A stretch of 11,327 nt of DNA from Candidatus Woesearchaeota archaeon. Its GTDB lineage: Archaea; Nanobdellota; Nanobdellia; SCGC-AAA011-G17; UBA489. This document shows positions 5,033-11,327 of the stretch, one piece after another. The notes under the pieces were generated by a model. That model saw nothing but the letters and a program-made list of their open reading frames with translations. It was not told the origin of the DNA and did no database searches. Every line of letters starts with the position of its first letter. The stretch's first letter is position 1. The position numbers and the translations under genes were made by a program. The stretch covers positions 1 to 11,327 of the forward strand of contig JAUXTV010000168.1 in NCBI GenBank assembly GCA_030679025.1, read 5' to 3'.

Positions 5033-8000
5033 ATGCCTGAGGCACAAAAAACTGGTGAATATGAAATTATTTTGGAAGGGAGTGAGGAAGTTTTACGCAT
5101 TGACGCGAATAAATGGAGCCATAGTCCCTCTGTAGAAGACCATCCCCTAGTGATGGCAAGCACCATTGACAAATTAGTTGAAGTCCCTACAGTAAGTCGT
5201 TTGTTTTTTCATCAGAGACGTTACTACTCTTATAATTCTGAACAGACTCAATACCTTGTAGAGATTGCAAAAATTTATGATCATCTAGTTCGAGGAAAAA
5301 AACTCTTCACCTTAGGAGCACTAGGCTTTGATGAGTCTTATGTTGGATTTATTCAAGAAAAAAACTCACTCTTTGAATATTTAGTCTTTGATTTATTACG
5401 TCATGATCCTTTGGGCTGCTATATTGAAGTTCAGAGATTACTGCGCGAAGAAAAAATAGTTATAGAACGAGAAACGGTTCAGCCTTTGCTTCATTTACGC
5501 AAACGTTATGCTGGATTATTAGAATATTTCTTTACTTTACTAGACTCTACACAGATGGTTGCTGTGGTTCGCAGCCAATTAGCTGGCTATAAGATAGGTG
5601 ACAGAAGTTTCTACCGTCAACTCTTCCGACCTTTGATGACTCCTGATTTCATGTATACTCAAGTGATGGCACAACCTCCTTTGAATGGAGAACAAGTCGA
5701 TGTCTATTCCAATGGCAAAAGCGAGATTACTGTTTTTCGCATACCAGGTGATATTAAATTACTTTATCATCTTTATCCTCCAGAATTCAAATTAACTGAA
5801 GACGAATATACTCTTTTAGAATTAGCAAGAAATGTTTTAGCAGAACACAAGCCACGACAAGAAGAATTTTTAGATCCTCAACGCATGAGAAAAACGTTTT
5901 TTAACATCGGGAGAGATTTATTGCAAGAACTAGTAGAACACAAACAAATTTCCCTTGACTACAAACAAATTGCACTCTTAGCAGATATTCTAGTGCGCTA
6001 TACTGTTGGTTTTGGCATTTTAGAAATTTTATTACAAGACGAAAAAGTACAAGACATCATGGTGAATGGACCTATAGGCCAAACTCCTATTTTCTTAGTG
6101 CATCAAGATTATGGAGAATGCGTCACTAATATTATCCCTAGCAGAGAAGATAGTGACAGCTGGGCTACCAAATTACGCTTGTTAAGTGGAAGACCTTTAG
6201 ATGAAGCAAATCCTGTTTTAGATACGGACTTGTCCATACCTGGAGCAAGAAGCAGAGTATCTGTTATTACAACTCCCTTAAGTCCTGTTGGATTGTCTTT
6301 CGCATTCCGTAGACATAGAGATAAACCTTGGACTTTTCCCTTATTTATTCAACAGAAAATGCTGACACCTTTAGCTGCCGCAGTTTTGAGTTTTGCTATT
6401 GATGGCGGAAGAACTTTATTATTTGCAGGTACAAGAGGAAGCGGTAAGACTAGTTTGTTGGGAGCATCACTTGTAGAGATTATGCGCACTCATAGAATTA
6501 TTTCTATTGAAGACAGTGTTACAGGTGATTCAGAAATTCTTATCAAAAAAGCAAATTGCATACAAAAAACCACTATAGGTAAACTTATAGATTCTTCAAT
6601 TCAAAAATATGGATCATGGTATAATCTTTCAGGCCATGAAGTCTTAGGGAATCGTGAATCCATTCAAGTTCTTTCTCTCAATAAAGACAATAAACTCACT
6701 TGGTCACACCCATCAAAACTTATTCGTCACAAAGTGCAAAAGCAAATTTATCAGATTAAAACACGAACTGGACGAATTATTAAAACTACTGCAGATCATT
6801 CTCTTTTTACTTTAGGTGACGAAGGCACACTTCAAGAAATAAAACCCGTTAATTTATCTATAGGATCTCATATAGCTACCATACGAAAAATACCTTTCAA
6901 CGACTATGCTCAGAATACTATTAACTTATTAGATTATTTAGATAGAATTCCTAGAGGTATTTTACAAGGAGAATCTTTGAAAAAATTTATAAAAAAATAC
7001 TATTCTGAGATTAAACAATTAGCAAAAGAACAAGGTTATACACGTTCGATACCTCCTCGTTGGCTTAGATTAGGACAATTGCCTATTGTTATCCTTAAGA
7101 ACTTAAATATAGACTTTACTCCCTTTAAAGAAAAATTATCCTATAAATACTCTGGAAATTCCCAACCAATACCAACAGACATTAGACTTGATTCTGAATT
7201 TTTAATGCTTGTTGGCTTATGGCTAGCAGATGGCTGTTATGATGAAAGATCTATAATCGTGTCTAGCTTTGACGAAGAAGATAGTAATATAGTTTGTTTA
7301 GCCGCAAAACAATTCAAATTGACCCCTAAGATTCATTCTGATGGTGGATCTTTAATGATTAATTCAACAACTCTTAGATTTATTTTTCGAGACATCCTTG
7401 AACTTCGCGGAGATGCTTATACTAAGAAAGTTCCTTCATGGATTTATAGTCTTTCCAAACAACAAATAGCTTTTGTTCTTCAGGGAGTTTTCAGTGGAGA
7501 CGGCTGTGTTTCTGATAATGAAATAGTTATTCCTCTAGCCTCTTATCAATTATTAAGAGATCTTCAAACTTTGCTCTTGGGTTATGACATTACCCTTCGA
7601 ATAGGAAAAAAAAGGAAAGACGGTACTTTTAATGCTGGGATTAGCACATTAAGAGATTTTATAGAATTTAAGAAAAATATTGGTGTTTTACAATCTTACA
7701 AACTCAATTGTTTAGATAAACTTTGCTTAAAACGTTCAACACATGACACTACTGATATTATCCCTCTATCTCTCCAGCTGAAAAAAGAAATTTCTAATCT
7801 TACTAAAGATAATAAAATTTTTAATACTCAAGATTATATCTCTAGAAATAATAATGTCGGTAGAAGAAAATTCCTAACTTTAATGACTCAAGTTCAGATA
7901 ACAACTAACATTACTCAAAATTTGCAAAAATTAGTTCATGCCGACATTTTTTGGGATGAAGTTGCAGAGATTGAACCACTATCCTCTACAGAATTATATG

Positions 8001-8869
8001 TCTATGACTTATCTGTTCCAGATTATGAAAACTTTGTTTGTAATAATATTTTACTTCATAATACGCTTGAACTTCCGATTGACGCTTTACGCAATATGGG
8101 TTATAATATTCAACCGATGAAAGTACGAGCCGCATTAATGAGCGGAGGCAATGAACTTGCTGCTGATGAAGGCATTAGAACTTCTCTTCGTATGGGTGAT
8201 AGTTCCTTAATTGTTGGAGAGATTAGAAGTGTTGAAGCGAAAGCTTTGTTTGAAGCCATGCGTATTGGCGCCTTAGCAAATGTTGTTGCAGGAACTATTC
8301 ATGGTGCACATCCTTATGCTGTTTATGATAGAATAGTTAATGATTTGGGAGTACCCAAAACTAGCTTCAAAGCAGTTGATCTTATTATCGTTAGCAATCC
8401 AGTTCGCAGCGCAGATGGCTTACATAGCAAGAGAAGAGTTTTACAAATTACAGAAGTACGCAAACATTGGGATGATGATCCACAAAAGCAAGGCGGATTT
8501 GTAGATTTGTTCAGATATGACAGCAAACAAGATGCACTTTTACCTACAGATGATTTATTACAAGGCAACAGCGAAGTCTTGAAAAGCATTGCTGCAAATG
8601 TTCGTGAATGGGCAGGCAATTGGGATGCGGTCTGGGATGGGGTCTTAGTGCGTGCACAAGTGAAAGAAACTTTACTTAAGGCAGCACAGGCTTATGCACT
8701 TCCAGAACTTCTTGAAGCACCTTTTGTTGTGCAAAGCAATGATTATTTTCATCAAAGCGCAGACAAAATCAATGAACAACATCATGTTTATGACAATAAA
8801 CGCATTTTTGCAGATTGGGAAGCTTGGTTGCGCCAAGAAGTTAAACGCAGGAAGTTTCCATCATCATGA
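5033..8869 (+). CDS. Type II/IV secretion (FlaI/VirB11/GspE-like) ATPase, interrupted by an intein
   Basis: A cytoplasmic hexameric-type ATPase expected to power filament assembly or secretion with the platform protein encoded next. The precursor is 1278 residues; removing the intein (precursor residues 495-1010) leaves 762. From about residue 320 the usual N2 domain is visible (G-I-L-E-I-L-L-Q-D, then I-M-V-N-G). Walker A is GTRGSGKTS at 466-474 with Lys472. The Asp box is ISIED joined to TLELP once the intein is out. Walker B is SLIVGEIR (bases 8201-8227) and the His box is GTIHGAHP (from 8291), so all catalytic motifs are present. The first 320 residues and a C-terminal extension of about 100 residues match nothing I recognise; FlaI is usually near 550 residues. 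I chose ATG 5033 over TTG 5021, four codons upstream, because the TATA box places the transcription start at 5031-5033. The stop overlaps the next ATG as ATGA. Whether it serves a pilus, archaellum or secretion system cannot be told. Confidence 0.93.
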   Translation: MPEAQKTGEYEIILEGSEEVLRIDANKWSHSPSVEDHPLVMASTIDKLVEVPTVSRLFFHQRRYYSYNSEQTQYLVEIAKIYDHLVRGKKLFTLGALGFDESYVGFIQEKNSLFEYLVFDLLRHDPLGCYIEVQRLLREEKIVIERETVQPLLHLRKRYAGLLEYFFTLLDSTQMVAVVRSQLAGYKIGDRSFYRQLFRPLMTPDFMYTQVMAQPPLNGEQVDVYSNGKSEITVFRIPGDIKLLYHLYPPEFKLTEDEYTLLELARNVLAEHKPRQEEFLDPQRMRKTFFNIGRDLLQELVEHKQISLDYKQIALLADILVRYTVGFGILEILLQDEKVQDIMVNGPIGQTPIFLVHQDYGECVTNIIPSREDSDSWATKLRLLSGRPLDEANPVLDTDLSIPGARSRVSVITTPLSPVGLSFAFRRHRDKPWTFPLFIQQKMLTPLAAAVLSFAIDGGRTLLFAGTRGSGKTSLLGASLVEIMRTHRIISIEDSVTGDSEILIKKANCIQKTTIGKLIDSSIQKYGSWYNLSGHEVLGNRESIQVLSLNKDNKLTWSHPSKLIRHKVQKQIYQIKTRTGRIIKTTADHSLFTLGDEGTLQEIKPVNLSIGSHIATIRKIPFNDYAQNTINLLDYLDRIPRGILQGESLKKFIKKYYSEIKQLAKEQGYTRSIPPRWLRLGQLPIVILKNLNIDFTPFKEKLSYKYSGNSQPIPTDIRLDSEFLMLVGLWLADGCYDERSIIVSSFDEEDSNIVCLAAKQFKLTPKIHSDGGSLMINSTTLRFIFRDILELRGDAYTKKVPSWIYSLSKQQIAFVLQGVFSGDGCVSDNEIVIPLASYQLLRDLQTLLLGYDITLRIGKKRKDGTFNAGISTLRDFIEFKKNIGVLQSYKLNCLDKLCLKRSTHDTTDIIPLSLQLKKEISNLTKDNKIFNTQDYISRNNNVGRRKFLTLMTQVQITTNITQNLQKLVHADIFWDEVAEIEPLSSTELYVYDLSVPDYENFVCNNILLHNTLELPIDALRNMGYNIQPMKVRAALMSGGNELAADEGIRTSLRMGDSSLIVGEIRSVEAKALFEAMRIGALANVVAGTIHGAHPYAVYDRIVNDLGVPKTSFKAVDLIIVSNPVRSADGLHSKRRVLQITEVRKHWDDDPQKQGGFVDLFRYDSKQDALLPTDDLLQGNSEVLKSIAANVREWAGNWDAVWDGVLVRAQVKETLLKAAQAYALPELLEAPFVVQSNDYFHQSADKINEQHHVYDNKRIFADWEAWLRQEVKRRKFPSS
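6515..8062 (+). mobile_element. Intein with LAGLIDADG homing endonuclease, in the ATPase Asp box
   Basis: An in-frame 516-residue protein-splicing element. It starts with Ser1 in SVTGDSEIL (block A, more often CVTGDT). Block B is TTADHSLFT with His95. Two LAGLIDADG motifs follow: LVGLWLADG at 232-240 (Asp239) and LQGVFSGDG at 322-330 (Asp329). Block F is VYDLSVPDYENFV at 496-508 and block G is NNILLHN at 510-516, followed by extein Thr+1. All residues needed for splicing (Ser1, block B His, His515, Asn516, Thr+1) and both endonuclease acidic residues are present, so the element looks splicing-competent and possibly still able to home. Excision restores ISIED-TLELP exactly. Serine codon choice differs sharply from the host gene (AGC 2 of about 42, against 10 of 16 in the downstream extein), a sign of separate origin. 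Boundaries are firm; activity is inferred. Confidence 0.96.
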
Positions 8870-10977
8870 ATTCGGCAGTAGACGACGTTGTCCACAAATA
8901 TCAACAGCGTCTTGAAGCATCAACAGGAGATTCTTTATCTTCTCAAGTGCAATCTCGCGAATATTTGTTATTTCGCAAAGAAGCTTTGGAGAAACGATTT
9001 ACTTATTATGAGCAATGGTGCAAATTTGCAGAACATCTTCTTCCAGTTAAAGTTCAAGAGAAAGAACTTCCAGCTATTCAAGAATCTCTGCGTATTTCTC
9101 ATCTAGATATTACACCTAACAGCACCGCTAGCTTCGCTGCTTTAGTTTCTTTAGCACTAGTATTTTTTGGAGTCTTTATTGGAGTAATCAGTTATGTTAC
9201 TGGCAGTCTTTTGTTATCTGCTAGCTTATTTTTTATTTTATCCGGAATAGTTTTAATTAAACCTTTATCACGATTACCTTACTATTTCGCAACTCGATGG
9301 CGATTACAAGTCAGCAATCAAATGGTGTTGTGTATTCTGTATATTGTCATGTACATGCGTCATACTTCTAATTTAGAACATGCAGTTAAATTTGCTGCAG
9401 AACATCTGGGAGGACCTTTAAGCTTAGATTTAAAACGTGTCTTTTGGCAAATAGAAACTGAAGAATATTTTACAATTAAAGAAAGCCTGGACGCTTATTT
9501 AGAACAGTGGAGAAAATACAACTTAGAATTTTTAGAATCTTTTCATTTGATTGAAGGAAGTTTGTATGAGCAGAGCGAAGGCAAACGCTTGGAATTGTTG
9601 GAAAAATCTTTACAAGTCATGCTGGATGGAACTTATGACAAGATGTTGCATTATGCACACAATTTGAAAAGTCCTATTACTGTCTTACACATGTTAGGTA
9701 TTATTTTACCTATTCTTGGTTTAGTTATGTTTCCTATGATTGGCAGTTTTTTATCAGGATTGGTTAAATGGTATCATATTGCATTTCTTTATAATTTAAT
9801 TTTACCTTTTTTAGTTATGTATCTGGGTAATTCTATGCTTAATACTAGACCTTCTGGCTATGGAGAAAATGATATTCTTTTACAACGTCCCGATTTGAAA
9901 CGTTATCAAAGCTTAGCAAATGGTGTGTCTCCTTTGTCTATTACTTTATCCATTATTTCCTTATTTTGCATTGTAGGATTTATTCCTCTTTATATTTATT
10001 TTTTTAGTCCTGACTTTGATTTTCCTTTTTTCGGCGGAGAATTTTTTGACTTTAAAGGAGGCAATGGACCTTATGGTGTAGGTGCACTTTTTTTGAGTTT
10101 ATTTATTCCTCTGGGACTTTCTTTAGGATTAGCTTTTTTCTATTGGGTCAAAAGCAGAAAACTGGTTGCCTTCAAAGAAAAGACTGATGCCTTGGAAGTT
10201 GAGTTTAGCGGCGCATTATTTCAATTAGGCAATAGAATTGGCGATGGTATTCCCGCGGAGGTTGCTTTCGGCGATGTGAGCCAACAAATGCAAGGAACAC
10301 CTACGGGCGATTTCTTCAGAATTGTCAACATGAATATTCGCAATGCAGGCATGAGCATTAAAGAGGCCATATTTCATCCTCAACGCGGAGCTTTATTATT
10401 TTTCCCAAGTTCTTTAATTGAAAGCACGATGAAAGTTTTAGTTGAAAGCGCAAAAAAAGGCTCACAAATTGTCAGCAGAAGCTTGTTAACTATCAGCGAT
10501 TATATCACTAGAATTTATCGCATTAATGAACGATTGAAAGATTTGTTAGCAGATGTCTTAAGCAGCATGACTAGCCAAATTACTTTTTTGACTCCTTTAA
10601 TTGCAGGCATAGTTGTTGGTGTTGGCAGCATGGTTGTTACGATTATTAACAAATTAGGAGAACAATTTGCAAGTCTAGAGAATCCAGAACAAGGATTGAC
10701 TGGAGGCATTAGCGCTTTAGTCAGTGTTTTGGATATCAAAGATGTTATTCCTAGTTATTATTTTCAATTAGTTGTTGGTGTTTATGTTGTACAGATCACT
10801 ATTATTCTTACTTTGTTATCTACACGCATTGAACGAGGATATGATCAGACTACTACTCATCAGCGTCTTAGCAAAAATCTTTTGACTGCAGGCATTCTTT
10901 ATTTCTTAGTGAGTTTTATAGGCATTGTTGTCTTTACTCTTTTAGCCAATACAGTTAGCTTTGTAGGCGTTTCTTAG
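8866..10977 (+). CDS. FlaJ/TadC-like membrane platform protein (two T2SS-F regions)
   Basis: A 703-residue integral membrane protein, the expected partner of the ATPase upstream. Hydrophobic helices lie at about 88-110, 114-132, 272-296, 303-322, 355-380, 405-427, 573-595, 632-652 and 673-695. Two long cytoplasmic helical regions, about 145-270 and 432-572, match the layout of duplicated T2SS-F domains. The second has the typical pattern F-S-G-A-L-F-Q-L-G-N-R-I-G-D-G-I-P followed by a helix and a N-A-G-M-S-I-K-E-A-I turn. In archaella and type IV pili this protein anchors the filament base and transmits motion from the ATPase. A charged N-terminal region of about 85 residues precedes the first helix. 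The loop at about 381-404 is rich in Phe, Asp and Gly (FFGGEFFDFKGGNGPYG). The ATG overlaps the ATPase stop (ATGA), so the pair is translationally coupled. Whether it is FlaJ, TadC/PilC or a distinct lineage form needs comparison. Confidence 0.88.
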   Translation: MNSAVDDVVHKYQQRLEASTGDSLSSQVQSREYLLFRKEALEKRFTYYEQWCKFAEHLLPVKVQEKELPAIQESLRISHLDITPNSTASFAALVSLALVFFGVFIGVISYVTGSLLLSASLFFILSGIVLIKPLSRLPYYFATRWRLQVSNQMVLCILYIVMYMRHTSNLEHAVKFAAEHLGGPLSLDLKRVFWQIETEEYFTIKESLDAYLEQWRKYNLEFLESFHLIEGSLYEQSEGKRLELLEKSLQVMLDGTYDKMLHYAHNLKSPITVLHMLGIILPILGLVMFPMIGSFLSGLVKWYHIAFLYNLILPFLVMYLGNSMLNTRPSGYGENDILLQRPDLKRYQSLANGVSPLSITLSIISLFCIVGFIPLYIYFFSPDFDFPFFGGEFFDFKGGNGPYGVGALFLSLFIPLGLSLGLAFFYWVKSRKLVAFKEKTDALEVEFSGALFQLGNRIGDGIPAEVAFGDVSQQMQGTPTGDFFRIVNMNIRNAGMSIKEAIFHPQRGALLFFPSSLIESTMKVLVESAKKGSQIVSRSLLTISDYITRIYRINERLKDLLADVLSSMTSQITFLTPLIAGIVVGVGSMVVTIINKLGEQFASLENPEQGLTGGISALVSVLDIKDVIPSYYFQLVVGVYVVQITIILTLLSTRIERGYDQTTTHQRLSKNLLTAGILYFLVSFIGIVVFTLLANTVSFVGVS

Positions 10978-10982
10978 CAATC

Positions 10983-10990
10983 TTTATATA
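10983..10990 (+). promoter_or_regulatory. TATA box for the last, partial gene (leaderless)
   Basis: TTTATATA is centred about 26 nt before the ATG at 11013, in a 35-nt gap after the platform gene. No Shine-Dalgarno sequence precedes the ATG, which fits leaderless transcription. It means the last gene can be expressed apart from the ATPase/platform operon. Confidence 0.65.
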
Positions 10991-11012
10991 GTTCTAAGGA
11001 TGAATTTCTTTT

Positions 11013-11327
11013 ATGCAAAAAGAGGTTTCTCGTATCCCGTGGATTTCTATAGCACTTGTTTTCATAGCTATTATTACTGTGGGAATTTTCATGCAACCTA
11101 GTTTCGATCCTACTGGTGCACTAGTTTATCGTGATTATAGTTACGGCGGTGGCTATGGTGGATTTTATGGTGGTGGTCAACTTAGCATTACTAATTTTTA
11201 TGAAGAATTTCATGTTTATATCGACTCTATAATTTTTCTTATTATTTTTCTGAGCATAGGCAAGGCTGTATTTTTGAAACACTTTAACACGGGCGGTAAA
11301 TCTTTGTATGTAGCAGTAGGATTAGCT
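11013..11327 (+). CDS. Membrane protein with Tyr/Gly-rich loop, 3' end beyond the window
   Basis: An open frame of 105 codons from ATG to the window edge, with no stop. The start is basic (MQKEVSRIP) and leads into a hydrophobic helix (WISIALVFIAIITVGIFM, about 10-27). About 30 residues follow with a Tyr/Gly-rich low-complexity stretch (DYSYGGGYGGFYGGGQ, about 40-55), then a second helix (about 68-88, IDSIIFLIIFLSIGKAVFL), then the start of a possible third (SLYVAVGLA). The Gly/Tyr loop should lie outside the cytoplasm if the N-terminus is inside. I recognise no family. It is not a clear type III signal peptide or pilin, as no basic residue plus Gly cleavage site precedes the helix. It is downstream of the platform gene, but has its own promoter. 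A short alternative ATG at 11000 gives only about 30 codons in another frame and is less likely. Confidence 0.7.
   Translation, partial: MQKEVSRIPWISIALVFIAIITVGIFMQPSFDPTGALVYRDYSYGGGYGGFYGGGQLSITNFYEEFHVYIDSIIFLIIFLSIGKAVFLKHFNTGGKSLYVAVGLA

Noticed and set aside
4888..5172. Minus-strand open frame of 94 codons across the divergent promoter region
   Set aside because: It covers the promoter and the ATPase start; no domain and no promoter of its own.
6515..8062. Reading this insert as a frameshifted or fused separate endonuclease gene
   Set aside because: The frame is continuous with both ATPase halves, and intein blocks A, B, F and G sit exactly at the edges, so a protein-splicing element explains it fully.
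7938..8120. Plus-strand 60-codon frame inside the end of the intein
   Set aside because: Out-of-frame shadow of the continuous intein/ATPase frame.
8323..8619. Minus-strand 98-codon frame opposite the ATPase C-terminus
   Set aside because: Antisense shadow; the plus-strand frame is continuous and conserved through the Walker B/His-box region.
11013..11327. Type IV pilin for the neighbouring ATPase/platform system
   Set aside because: No class III signal peptide cleavage site ahead of the first helix, and at least two membrane helices are present, unlike a pilin.

Overview
The window looks like AT-rich chromosomal DNA of an archaeon, most likely a DPANN-type lineage (Woesearchaeota/Pacearchaeota-like). 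The lineage is an inference. Directly visible support is a set of archaeal TATA boxes (TTTATATA/TATATAAA), several of which sit about 26 nt upstream of an ATG and so imply leaderless mRNAs. Other genes carry GGAGG/GGTGA ribosome-binding sites. The gene content is also archaeal: a TraB-family protein, a short PRC-barrel protein, and an archaellum/type IV pilus-type ATPase with its membrane partner.

Layout. Bases 41-1466 (minus) hold a TraB-family gene followed, with a 35-nt overlap, by a site-2-protease-like membrane protein whose active site is destroyed. A promoter region at 1467-1558 is shared with the divergent plus-strand PRC-barrel gene (1559-1876), which is followed by a small two-TM protein (1887-2174). 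A leaderless promoter then drives three tandem five-TM proteins (2273-3903). All three carry the same signature: a first membrane helix ending in a K-x-K-I-F-G box, and they look like an ancient tandem triplication. Converging on them from the minus strand are two overlapping genes (3913-4909) for coiled-coil proteins. One has an added N-terminal helical domain and a Pro/Met-rich linker. They resemble archaellum accessory (FlaC/D/E-like) proteins only in general character.

A second divergent promoter region (4910-5032) leads to the core pair: a FlaI/VirB11/GspE-type secretion ATPase (5033-8869) and, overlapping by ATGA, a nine-TM FlaJ/TadC-like platform protein with two T2SS-F-like regions (8866-10977). 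The ATPase is interrupted by a complete 516-residue intein (6515-8062) placed in the Asp box of the ATPase active site, with both LAGLIDADG endonuclease motifs intact. After splicing the ATPase would be 762 residues. A last, partial membrane gene with a Tyr/Gly-rich loop starts at 11013 behind its own leaderless promoter and runs off the window.

Working together (inference): the ATPase and platform protein would power assembly of a type IV filament or secretion apparatus at the cytoplasmic membrane. The coiled-coil proteins are candidate cytoplasmic adaptors, and the KIFG-box membrane proteins and the Tyr/Gly-rich protein are candidate lineage-specific membrane components. No pilin or prepilin peptidase gene is visible, so the function stays open. 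Coding density is high and no gap reaches 300 bases. No RNA genes, CRISPR arrays or insertion sequences were seen.
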